Part shown: one piece after another, positions 16,162-23,440 of the stretch
How the letters are laid out: each line of letters starts with the position of its first letter
Position numbering within the stretch: position 1 is the stretch's first letter
Assembly (NCBI GenBank): GCA_000492175.2
Contig: CP097573.1
Location: 1,674,001-1,738,000, forward strand
DNA from: Firmicutes bacterium ASF500
Lineage (GTDB): Bacteria > Bacillota > Clostridia > Oscillospirales > Oscillospiraceae
Direction: 5' to 3'
DNA length: 64,000 nt
The notes under the pieces: generated by a model
What the model was told of the DNA's origin: nothing
Databases searched by the model: none
The model's input: the letters and a program-made list of their open reading frames with translations, nothing else
Made by a program: the position numbers and the translations under genes

Positions 16162-16230
16162 GGTAGGGGCGCACATACGCGCCCGCCAATTACGCTTTTG
16201 TACTGCGGGCGGACATATCCGCCCCTGCAT
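16162..16230. repeat. Family B palindromic repeat between nusA and rimP
   Basis: GGTAGGGGCGCACATACGCGCCC on the left and GGGCGGACATATCCGCCCCTGC on the right around a short spacer. It reaches the rimP stop codon. Confidence 0.65.
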
Positions 16231-16685
16231 TAGATTCTGACGTAAAGCTTGACCAGGGCGATCTCCTGCCTGGTCAAGACGGTCTCACCGCCGCCGGACT
16301 CCAGAACAACGTCTCCGTCCCGGTAGTCCTTCAGCGTGCCCACCAGCTCCTTGCGGCCCTCTCTGGGGCGGTAGAGCTTGACCTCCACCTCCGCCCCCAG
16401 GTATTTGGCAAAATGCTCTGGCTTTTTCAGCGCCCGGTCGGCCCCGGCGGAGGACACCTCAAAGGTATAGCTGCCCTCGATGGGGTCGACCTCGTCCAGC
16501 AGGTCGGACAGAGGGCGGGAGACGGCCTCGCAGTCGTCGATGGACACGCCGCCCTCCCTGTCGATATAGACCCGAAGGAACCAGGCCCCCGCTTCCTTTA
16601 CATATTCCACGTCCCACAGCATACAGCCGGCCTCCTCCACCACGGGAAGGGCCAGAGCCGCCACAGTGTCGCTCACCTTTGCCAT
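16230..16685 (-). CDS. rimP: Ribosome maturation factor RimP
   Basis: A 151-residue protein of the YhbC/RimP family required for 30S assembly. The signature 'LWDVEYVKEAGAWFLRVYID' and 'DPIEGSYTFEVSSAGADRALKKPEHF' are present. It is the first gene of the nusA-infB operon, preceded by AGGAGG, a promoter and a leader terminator. Confidence 0.95.
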   Translation of the reverse strand: MAKVSDTVAALALPVVEEAGCMLWDVEYVKEAGAWFLRVYIDREGGVSIDDCEAVSRPLSDLLDEVDPIEGSYTFEVSSAGADRALKKPEHFAKYLGAEVEVKLYRPREGRKELVGTLKDYRDGDVVLESGGGETVLTRQEIALVKLYVRI

Positions 16686-16734
16686 GCCGATACAGCCTCC
16701 TGAAACCGGGCCTTGCCGGTTTTTTCAATCAAAA

Positions 16735-16758
16735 AGAGCGGAGCCACAACCCCACTCT
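16735..16758 (-). terminator. Intrinsic terminator in the rimP-nusA operon leader (candidate attenuator)
   Basis: On the minus strand AGAGTGGGG pairs with CTCCGCTCT (loop TTGTGG) and is followed directly by TTTTTG. It sits between the promoter at 16787-16815 and the rimP ribosome site, so transcripts must read through it to reach the operon. A second hairpin (AAACCGG...CCGGTTT) follows closely before rimP. Confidence 0.65.
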
Positions 16759-16786
16759 CACTCATACTTCCTACTTTCTTTGTTAC

Positions 16787-16815
16787 ACTATACCATAAAC
16801 CTTTTGAAAATGCAA
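16787..16815 (-). promoter_or_regulatory. Predicted sigma-A promoter of the rimP-nusA-infB operon
   Basis: Minus strand TTGCAT (16815-16810), 17-bp spacer, TATAGT (16792-16787). Transcription would begin near 16780, giving a leader of about 95 nt. Confidence 0.7.
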
Positions 16816-16977
16816 GAGCAAACCGCGAAGTTTTTTCCAGAGAAGCAAAGTTCTTCCCCCTTCTTTTCCCGCAGGGCCGGTCAAATCAACCAATCCCGCC
16901 GCTTATTTCCGTACTGAGAACCGCCGGCCAGGCGCATACTAGAGGGCGGATGGAGCTTCCGATTCGCCTTCCAATTC

Positions 16978-17016
16978 GGTTTGTCCTTTCGTCCCCCAGG
17001 GACGGAGGGACAAACC
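16978..17016. other. Long inverted repeat upstream of the lipoprotein gene
   Basis: GGTTTGTCC (16978-16986) pairs with GGACAAACC (17008-17016), and an inner GTCCC/GGGAC pair extends the stem. It ends 34 bp before the lipoprotein ATG. It could be a leader hairpin; the rest of the 16816-17050 stretch shows nothing I can name. Confidence 0.5.
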
Positions 17017-17050
17017 CAAGTTGAAAAATAAACAGCGGGAGGATTTTTGG

Positions 17051-17449
17051 ATGAAAAAGAGTATTGCGGCGCTGGCTCTGAGCCTCACCCTTCTGGGGAC
17101 GCTGGCCGCCTGCGGCACCGACAAGACCCCTGCAAACAACAGCACCAGCGGCAGCGCCTCCGCCGGCCAGGTCAGCCGCTATAACACCTATGACAATCAG
17201 GGCCGGGACTATTTCTACGACGGCCGCTACGCCGCCGGCTCCAACGGCCAGGTCTACGGCAGAGACGACAACATGCTCTCCCGGGACCTGACCCGCGGGG
17301 CCCGTGACATCGTCCGGGACACCGGCGACGCCATCGGCGACATTGGCCGGGGCATCGGCAACGCCGCCCGGGACATCACCGGCATGGGCAGCGGCGCCTA
17401 CTCCGGCACCCCCAGCTGGGAGCCCGACTCCAGCGCGGTCCGCTATTAA
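17051..17449 (+). CDS. Small putative lipoprotein
   Basis: A 132-residue protein with a lipoprotein signal peptide: MKKS, a hydrophobic stretch and the lipobox LAAC with the lipidated cysteine near residue 20. The mature part is Ser/Gly/Asp/Tyr-rich, with several 'Y.D.GRDYFYDGRYAA' style aromatic repeats and 'RDI..D.GDAIGDIGRGIGNAARDI', which could be an amphipathic helix. No family is recognised. It is followed by a strong terminator. Confidence 0.75.
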   Translation: MKKSIAALALSLTLLGTLAACGTDKTPANNSTSGSASAGQVSRYNTYDNQGRDYFYDGRYAAGSNGQVYGRDDNMLSRDLTRGARDIVRDTGDAIGDIGRGIGNAARDITGMGSGAYSGTPSWEPDSSAVRY

Positions 17450-17457
17450 CCAACACC

Positions 17458-17488
17458 GGGACGGGCAATCGCCCGTCCCGCGTTTTTT
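17458..17488 (+). terminator. Rho-independent terminator of the lipoprotein gene
   Basis: GGGACGGGC/GCCCGTCCC with loop AATC, then a run of six T at 17483-17488. Confidence 0.85.
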
Positions 17489-17490
17489 CC

Positions 17491-17518
17491 TTGACAAAAG
17501 CATGTCACCTGCTATAAT
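17491..17518 (+). promoter_or_regulatory. Consensus promoter in front of a candidate small RNA
   Basis: TTGACA (17491-17496), 16-bp spacer, TATAAT (17513-17518), immediately after the lipoprotein terminator. No coding gene on this strand follows before 40 kb, so the transcript is probably noncoding. Confidence 0.7.
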
Positions 17519-17524
17519 AAATAC

Positions 17525-17640
17525 AGAAGGGCGCTGTTACAGACGGTCAGCCCAGAGTCTTAATCAACTATAGACCAGTTGACCGCTCGGGTTGTGGCCG
17601 GGCGGTCAACAAGCTTTTGGCGCGGTGAGCAGCATTACCA
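17525..17640 (+). ncRNA. Candidate structured small RNA, family not recognised
   Basis: The sequence after the promoter contains a perfect 13-bp hairpin, GTTGACCGCTCGG (17578-17590) with CCGGGCGGTCAAC (17598-17610), loop GTTGTGG, followed by AAGCTTTT. The ends can also pair: GCTGTTAC (17533-17540) with GTGA-G-CAGC (17625-17633). A small GTCT/AGAC hairpin lies between. It has no good reading frame with a ribosome site and lies between convergent genes. It does not match tmRNA, SRP RNA or RNase P by eye. Confidence 0.45.
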
Positions 17641-17660
17641 AAATCGAGACTTGTCAATTC

Positions 17661-19640
17661 TTACCGCTTTTTCTTCGGCTTTGCCTTCGCCCAGCCCGCT
17701 TTTTTGGCGGGACGGGCGGAGCTTTCTTTTTTCTCTACACGCGTCCTGGTGTCGGCGCGGGGTTTTTTACCCTTCGCGGGCCGGTTTTTGGAGGACGGCG
17801 CGCCGGGGTCACCGCGCCCTACAGGAGGTCCGCCTCTGTCCGGCCTCACCAGACAGTGCTTGCCGTAGCCGATCAGGTCCTCCCTGCCTGTTTTGTGGAG
17901 GGCCTCCAGCACCAGCTTCCGGTTCTGGGGCTTGCGCCACTGCATCAGGGCCCGCTGGAGCGCCTTGTCGTGGGGCGTTTTCGGGACAAACACCGGCTTC
18001 ATGGTCCGGGGGTCGATGCCGGTGTACCACATGCAGGTGGCCAGGGTGCCGGGGGTGGGGTAGAAGTCCTGGACCTGCTCCGGCATGTGGCCCTGCTCGT
18101 TCAGCCACTCGGCCAGCTGAACGGCGTCCTCCAGGGTACAGCCGGGGTGGGAGGAGATGAGATAGGGCACCAGATACTGGTCCTTGCCGTACCGGCGGTT
18201 GAGCTTGAAGTACTTCTCCCGGAATTTTTCATAGACTTGGATGTGGGGCTTGCCCATATAGTCCAAGGTGTGGGCCACGCAGTGCTCCGGTGCCACCTTC
18301 AGCTGGCCGGAGATGTGGTGCTGGACCAGGTCGGTGAAGAACTCCCCGCTGGGGTCCTTCATCAGGTAGTCAAACCGGATGCCTGAGCGGATGAACACCT
18401 TTTTTACCTTGGGAATCTCCCGCAGCTTCCGCAGGAGCATCATGTAGTCGGTGTGGTCGGCGTCCAGGTTGGGACAGGGCTCCGGGGCCAGGCAGGCCCG
18501 GTTCCGGCACATACCGCTTTTCAGCTGCTTCTGGCAGGAGGGCCTCCGGAAGGTGGCCGAGGGCCCGCCCACGTCGTGGATGTAGCCCTTGAAGCCGGGG
18601 TGCTCGGTGAGGGCTTTTACCTCCCGAATCACGCTGTCGTGACTGCGGCAGGAGATGGTCCGCCCCTGGTGGAAGGCCAGGGAGCAGAAATTACACGCCC
18701 CGAAGCACCCCCGGTTGTGGGTGACGGAGAAGCGCACCTCCTCAATGGCGGGCACGCCTCCCATGTCATCGTACATGGGGTGGGGCTCCCGGACGTAGGG
18801 CAGCTCGGCCACCCGGTCCAGTTCCGCCGTGGTCAGGGGGAAAGCGGGAGGATTGACGATCAAAGACCGGTCTCCGTGCCGCTGGATTACCGCCTTGCCG
18901 GACACTGCGTCGTGCTCCTGATACTCCACCATATTGGCCCGGGCGTAGGCCTCTTTCGACGCGGATACCTCCTCAAAGGAGGGGACCTCCACCCTGGGAT
19001 AGGCGCACAGGCCGGGGTATTTGCCGGCGACGCAGGTGCCCCGCACGTCGGTGATTTCCGAGACCGGAGTCCCCGAGGACAGCCGGGCGGCGATCTCCAA
19101 AGTGGCGTATTCCCCCATGCCGTAGGTGAGGATATCCGCCTGAGCGTCAAAGAGGACGGAGCGGCGCACCTTGTCCTCCCAGTAGTCGTAGTGGGCGAAG
19201 CGGCGCAGGCTGGCCTCCAGACCGCCGATGACGATGGGGATATCCCCAAAAGCCTCCCGCACCCGGTTGGAGTAGACAACGGTAGCGTGGTCGGGGCGCA
19301 GGCCGGTTTTCCGGCCTGGGGAGTAGGCGTCGTCGTGGCGGCGCTTTTTGGCGGCGGTGTAGTGGGCCACCATGGAGTCGATATTCCCCGCCCCGATAAG
19401 CACCCCCAGCCGGGGCCGCCCCAGAGCAGCGAAAGCTTCCGCGCTGTGCCAGTCCGGCTGGGCCAGCACAGCCACCCGGTAGCCCTCGGCCTCCAGAATC
19501 CGGCCGATGATGGCCGTGCCGAAGGAGGGGTGGTCCACATAGGCGTCGCCGGTGATGAGGAGGAAGTCATAATAATCCCACCCCCGCCGGGCCATGTCCT
19601 CCCGGCTCACCGGAAGGAATAAATCGCGGTCAAACGGCAT
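17661..19640 (-). CDS. YgiQ family radical SAM protein
   Basis: A 659-residue protein with the UPF0313/YgiQ layout: an N-terminal B12-binding-like domain (about 25-270), radical SAM core with cysteines 312, 316 and 319 in CFGACNFC, and a C-terminal DUF3362 region. The family's reaction is not established. The ATG at 19640 is chosen because the protein then begins with the typical 'MPFDRDLFLPVSREDM'. The last ~70 residues are Lys/Arg/Pro-rich and partly encoded by a family A repeat half (17797-17823). Confidence 0.9.
   Translation of the reverse strand: MPFDRDLFLPVSREDMARRGWDYYDFLLITGDAYVDHPSFGTAIIGRILEAEGYRVAVLAQPDWHSAEAFAALGRPRLGVLIGAGNIDSMVAHYTAAKKRRHDDAYSPGRKTGLRPDHATVVYSNRVREAFGDIPIVIGGLEASLRRFAHYDYWEDKVRRSVLFDAQADILTYGMGEYATLEIAARLSSGTPVSEITDVRGTCVAGKYPGLCAYPRVEVPSFEEVSASKEAYARANMVEYQEHDAVSGKAVIQRHGDRSLIVNPPAFPLTTAELDRVAELPYVREPHPMYDDMGGVPAIEEVRFSVTHNRGCFGACNFCSLAFHQGRTISCRSHDSVIREVKALTEHPGFKGYIHDVGGPSATFRRPSCQKQLKSGMCRNRACLAPEPCPNLDADHTDYMMLLRKLREIPKVKKVFIRSGIRFDYLMKDPSGEFFTDLVQHHISGQLKVAPEHCVAHTLDYMGKPHIQVYEKFREKYFKLNRRYGKDQYLVPYLISSHPGCTLEDAVQLAEWLNEQGHMPEQVQDFYPTPGTLATCMWYTGIDPRTMKPVFVPKTPHDKALQRALMQWRKPQNRKLVLEALHKTGREDLIGYGKHCLVRPDRGGPPVGRGDPGAPSSKNRPAKGKKPRADTRTRVEKKESSARPAKKAGWAKAKPKKKR
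17797..17823. repeat. Family A repeat half-element inside a coding sequence
   Basis: GGCGCGCCGGGGTCACCGCG followed by CCCTACA matches the right half of family A, with AC in place of GT. It is read through as part of the C-terminal tail of the YgiQ-like protein. Confidence 0.7.
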
Positions 19641-19856
19641 AGTCCGCCCTCTTTTCCACTGAAATAATACCAGTATATCAGCCTCCGCCTGATCCGTCAA
19701 TCCGCTTGCGGGGACGAGAGTGTCCAAACATAGAGTTAAAGGAAGCCAAAGAGTGAAAAAGGGGCAGACCATTCTGCCTCTGGTTCCTTTTTCTCCTGTC
19801 CGCACAATTTGGGGCGGTTCATTTTGGGTGTCTTTTCATACCTCTTCCGCTCTTTT

Positions 19857-20678
19857 TTAGCCTGTTTTTATCCACTCCACATCCAGTTCCAGTGTAGTCA
19901 ACCGGATATCTGGTTTCACGCGCTCTCCGTGAAAGTCGCTGCCGCCGGTGACATGCAGACAATACCTTTCAGAAAGCTCCAGGTAAAATCTTTGCTGGGC
20001 AGGGGAATGCTTAGGGTAGCAGCACTCGATGGCGTCCAGGCCATATTCGGTCAGTTTCCTTACGATTGCCTCCAATGCGGCGTTATCTACGCCGATCTGA
20101 TATGGGTGGGCCAGCGACACCTTGCCGCCAGAGCTCTTGATTGCTTCAATACATTCTTGAGCTGAGGGTTTGCCTCGCTCTACTCTTTCGTGATACTCCT
20201 CTGTATCCAGATACCGGTCGAACGCCTCCCGGTTGGTAGACACATATCCCCGGCGGACCATTGCCTGGGCAAAGTGAGGACGGCCAATGATGCTCCCTCC
20301 GGCCAGTTCCTCCACCTCGGCGGCGCTCAGCTCCACACCCTTTTCCTGAAGAAACGCCAGCAGCTGCTCCACTCGCTCATCCCGTCGGGCCTTCATCCTG
20401 CGGCACAGCTCCGCCAAGGGAGGGGCTTCCAGCCGGAATCCATAGCCCAAGATGTGAAAGGTTGGATATTCCCTTGCGCTCAGCTCCACGCCGGGTATGA
20501 CGCGCAGACCCAGCCTTCCTCCAGCCCGGATCGCCTCCTCCAACCCGTCCATGGTGTCATGGTCGGTGAGGGCCAGTACCTCAAGCCCGCTGTCCTTCGC
20601 CAGACTAACCAGCTCGGTTGGCGTATACTGGCCGTCCGAGGCGGTTGAGTGGGTGTGGAGATCCGCTTTTTTCGTCAT
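19857..20678 (-). CDS. PHP-domain phosphoesterase (RNase AM / nucleoside bisphosphate phosphatase type)
   Basis: A 273-residue PHP protein. Metal-binding motifs are visible: 'ADLHTHSTASDG' near the N-terminus, 'LTDHDT', 'IPGVELSA', 'SLAHPY' and the late 'GGSDFHG'. Homologs (YciV/RNase AM) hydrolyse 3',5'-nucleoside bisphosphates and trim 5' ends of rRNA. ATG at 20678 is preferred to GTG 20687. It stands between the YgiQ gene and the pse block; the 216-bp gap before YgiQ holds nothing recognisable. Confidence 0.88.
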   Translation of the reverse strand: MTKKADLHTHSTASDGQYTPTELVSLAKDSGLEVLALTDHDTMDGLEEAIRAGGRLGLRVIPGVELSAREYPTFHILGYGFRLEAPPLAELCRRMKARRDERVEQLLAFLQEKGVELSAAEVEELAGGSIIGRPHFAQAMVRRGYVSTNREAFDRYLDTEEYHERVERGKPSAQECIEAIKSSGGKVSLAHPYQIGVDNAALEAIVRKLTEYGLDAIECCYPKHSPAQQRFYLELSERYCLHVTGGSDFHGERVKPDIRLTTLELDVEWIKTG

Positions 20679-20752
20679 AGAAATCACTTCTTTACAGGTT
20701 TATGGCAGTGCAAATCCAATACATGGGCATTTGAAAACACCTTGCGTCCAGC

Positions 20753-21766
20753 CTATAACAAGCAGTTAACAGCGGATGCCAGCCGCCTTGCGCCATATCC
20801 GTCAACAGCTTCTCGCATCATACAGGATATATCCTCCCTGCATTTCCTGTCAAGTGCCAGGGAATTGATTTTATAAAATAGCCCGGAAAAGAAATCCCCA
20901 TCGGCTCGGATATCCCCGGCACAGGGCATCAGCCCCGCTTTTTGAAACGCCCGAGCCCCTTGAATCTGGTTATCAGCCAAAATATATGTCACGGTCGGAA
21001 GGCCGCAGGCGCACAGCTCATAAAGTGTTGTACCCGCCGCAGAGACTGCCAGGTCGCACTGACACATCAGTGAACACATATCCGCTACCTGACGGTGCAA
21101 CTGAATCAACGGAAAATTCTCCGCAATTCCTTCAAGCTCAGCCACATCCTGGTTCATGGCTCCAAGTACAAAATGAAATTTCATATTTTCACGCGGGGGA
21201 TGTTCCCGCAGATATTTCGCACAGCGCAGGGCCACGTGATATGGGTCCGTACCGCCGGTAGAAATCAGCACATCTTCCACATGGTCCCGAACAATACGCT
21301 GTCCCAGCCCCTGGAATTGCCTGCGAAGAGGGACATATCGGGGACCAAGGAAATATTTTTTGTTCTGCGGATATGGCATCTCCGGCCCATAAACAGCGTA
21401 ATTTACTACAGCATCCGCCGGGTAGTCAAAGGCGTTCAGGTCGTCGATATAAAAAAGCTTTGAAATACCCTTGATTGCTTTCATGTACTCCGGCGTGACA
21501 AAGTAGCTGTCCAATATCACCAGCTCAGGCTGTTCTCGTTCTAGCAGTGGAAGGAATACAGAAAGCTCCTCTTCCATGCGGTCATAGGCTGTCCCCAGCA
21601 CGGTACAGGGATAGCCGCGCGTCTGAATCAGCCGCTGGAAATACGGCTCCGCTGTGACAAACGTAATTTCTCCGCCCTGCTCCCGGAGCGCGTCCGCCAG
21701 CGACAGGCAGCGCATGATGTGGCCTGTTCCGATTTGTTGGTTTCCATCAGCACGAATACATATCAT
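20753..21766 (-). CDS. pseG: UDP-2,4-diacetamido-2,4,6-trideoxy-beta-L-altropyranose hydrolase
   Basis: A 337-residue GT-B-like protein that removes UDP in the fourth step of pseudaminic acid synthesis. The N-terminus 'ADGNQQIGTGHIMRCLSLADALREQG' and the 'ISTGGTDPYHVALRCAKYL' loop are diagnostic for PseG/SpsG. It is the last gene of the co-directional flagellin-modification block. Confidence 0.92.
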   Translation of the reverse strand: MICIRADGNQQIGTGHIMRCLSLADALREQGGEITFVTAEPYFQRLIQTRGYPCTVLGTAYDRMEEELSVFLPLLEREQPELVILDSYFVTPEYMKAIKGISKLFYIDDLNAFDYPADAVVNYAVYGPEMPYPQNKKYFLGPRYVPLRRQFQGLGQRIVRDHVEDVLISTGGTDPYHVALRCAKYLREHPPRENMKFHFVLGAMNQDVAELEGIAENFPLIQLHRQVADMCSLMCQCDLAVSAAGTTLYELCACGLPTVTYILADNQIQGARAFQKAGLMPCAGDIRADGDFFSGLFYKINSLALDRKCREDISCMMREAVDGYGARRLASAVNCLL

Positions 21767-21808
21767 CGTTTATTTCCTCGGCTCTCTTAACACACTGAAT
21801 ACATAAAA

Positions 21809-22801
21809 TCAAAAAGGAAGAGATTTTTTTCGTGGTAAAACAACAGCTTCGCCATCTAGTACACAGTCATGGTTTTGGTTAAAACACTCTGTCTTTAAAG
21901 TGACTCGATTTCTTTCTGCATCTATTGAAATTACAGTGATTCTTGTTAAAATCGTATCTCCATAAAAAACGGGCCGAATAAAACTAAAAGTTTGTGCTTC
22001 ATAAATGCATCCCGCACCTGGCATAGCGCCTCCAATAGCACCCGAAATAAAGCCCGCTAAAATCATACCATGTGCAACAGGTCTACCATAGTACGATTGA
22101 TACGCCTCTTTTGTTTCAAAATGTATAGGGTTATTGTCACCAGTAATAGACGCATACTGGACTGCGCTTTCATAAGTTATTAAATTTTTCTTCTCTATAT
22201 AATCTCCAACTTTCAAATCATGTATCTGTTTTCCTAATCTGCTTACCTCCTCTTCTAACTTATCCGCCAGCTCTAAAAGATGTTTACTTCGATCCTTCAA
22301 ACGACGCACAGGCGCACCTGCATATATGCCCCATGCGACTAAACTTTTGTTTACTAAGGACATTGCCCCAACAGCACATCCTTCTTCAACAGTAACTCCA
22401 GGTAAGATTACCGACATACAGCCTATAATTACATGTTTCTTCAGGTAAACCGGGCAATTTATACCAGTTGTATATTTCTCAGGCACTGTCGGATTTGTCA
22501 TAAATCGTCCGGAATAATCATTTGAGGTTGCGTAAATAACGACATGCGAAGATATGCCAGAATAATCTTCCATATAAATGCCGGAATTTCCGCCATATAA
22601 TCCACAACTTTGAGCTATATGAATATAATCACCCAAAACAACTTTCCCACTGATAATAGTGAAATCGTCAATCCTGACATTATTTCCTATTTCTAATTCT
22701 TCTGGCCTATATAGTGCCACATGACGACTTACTTTTACATTGAAACCATATTTTTTTATACCAAGTGTTTTTAATTCTTCCTCACTATAGTATGTTTCCA
22801 T
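21809..22801 (-). CDS. Hexapeptide acetyltransferase fused to a MaoC-like hydratase domain
   Basis: A 330-residue two-domain protein. Residues 30-170 form a left-handed beta-helix acyltransferase ('IDDFTIISGKVVLGDYIHIA', 'VIIGCMSVILPGVTVEEGCAVGAMSLV'). Residues 171-195 are a helical linker. Residues 198-325 are a hot-dog MaoC/R-hydratase domain with the motif 'YASITGDNNPIHFE' (Asp222 and His227 catalytic) and 'RPVAHGMILAGFISG'. The DNA is markedly AT-rich. It starts directly after the stop of the PseH-like gene. A role in adding an unusual acyl group (for example 3-hydroxybutyryl) to a nonulosonic acid is inference. Confidence 0.85.
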   Translation of the reverse strand: METYYSEEELKTLGIKKYGFNVKVSRHVALYRPEELEIGNNVRIDDFTIISGKVVLGDYIHIAQSCGLYGGNSGIYMEDYSGISSHVVIYATSNDYSGRFMTNPTVPEKYTTGINCPVYLKKHVIIGCMSVILPGVTVEEGCAVGAMSLVNKSLVAWGIYAGAPVRRLKDRSKHLLELADKLEEEVSRLGKQIHDLKVGDYIEKKNLITYESAVQYASITGDNNPIHFETKEAYQSYYGRPVAHGMILAGFISGAIGGAMPGAGCIYEAQTFSFIRPVFYGDTILTRITVISIDAERNRVTLKTECFNQNHDCVLDGEAVVLPRKKSLPF

Positions 22802-23440
22802 TCACTTTACCCCCCTTCTCTCTACTAAACGGAAGGGAGAGCATTGGAACGCATAGATACAAATAAAAACTTTTTTCCGCGCCAGACACCCCTCAAGGGG
22901 GGGGGGGGTAAGTACCCTGCCGAAAGTAATAATACCCTGTTCTGAGCTTATGCCAATTGGGTGGAAATCGTTTACAAGCAAAACCTTTTGTGACATATAA
23001 TTATTTTCTTTCGTTTCCGCAAAAAGCTGTGACACATTCAGCTTTTTTTCGGCGTAGTTTATTGCCATACAAATCAGTTTAGTCCCTAACCCCAGACCTC
23101 GGTATCCGCAGTCAACAGAATATGATATCATCGCTTGTCCACCACAACACTCAAAACGTATGGAACCAATTGGATGCCCACCCAAATATAAGATCAGGAT
23201 CTTAATATTTGGATCTTCTAATACACCATGAAACCAGTTATGATGATCCTCAGATGAAATAATATGAGAAGTCACTGATTGTTGTCGCGTCTTTTCTTCG
23301 TTTCGCCATGACAAAAGGAGCTGTTCATCACTAGAACACGCTTCTATCAAAAAAAGCTTTTGATTCCAGTCACAGCACACCTGTATTGGCTTGCCATTAA
23401 AGATGTCCATACCCAAATCAAACACCTCATACATCCACAT
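22802..23440 (-). CDS. GNAT N-acetyltransferase, probable PseH (UDP-4-amino sugar N-acetyltransferase)
   Basis: A 212-residue protein with a GNAT domain at about residues 28-170: 'LLLSWRNEEKTRQQSVTSHIIS..DHHNWF', 'GSIRFECCGGQAMISYSVDCGYRGLGLGTKLI' (acetyl-CoA loop). Position after pseI and before pseG supports the PseH step. A 12-C tract in the coding strand (22908-22897) falls near residue 181, after the GNAT core. The tail beyond it looks non-natural, so the frame may vary. The start overlaps pseI by 14 bp; an internal start near 'MDIFNGKPIQV' is possible. Confidence 0.72.
   Translation of the reverse strand: MWMYEVFDLGMDIFNGKPIQVCCDWNQKLFLIEACSSDEQLLLSWRNEEKTRQQSVTSHIISSEDHHNWFHGVLEDPNIKILILYLGGHPIGSIRFECCGGQAMISYSVDCGYRGLGLGTKLICMAINYAEKKLNVSQLFAETKENNYMSQKVLLVNDFHPIGISSEQGIITFGRVLTPPPLEGCLARKKVFICIYAFQCSPFRLVERRGVK
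22897..22908. repeat. Homopolymeric G/C tract of 12 in the PseH-like gene
   Basis: Twelve consecutive G on the plus strand (12 C in the coding strand). A gain of one C would stop the frame at once (CCT TGA); a loss of one gives another ~23-residue tail ending at TAG. This is the form of a slipped-strand contingency tract. Confidence 0.85.

Noticed and set aside
17579..18386. Plus-strand frames overlapping the candidate small RNA and ygiQ
   Set aside because: No ribosome site and antisense to the well-supported YgiQ-like gene.
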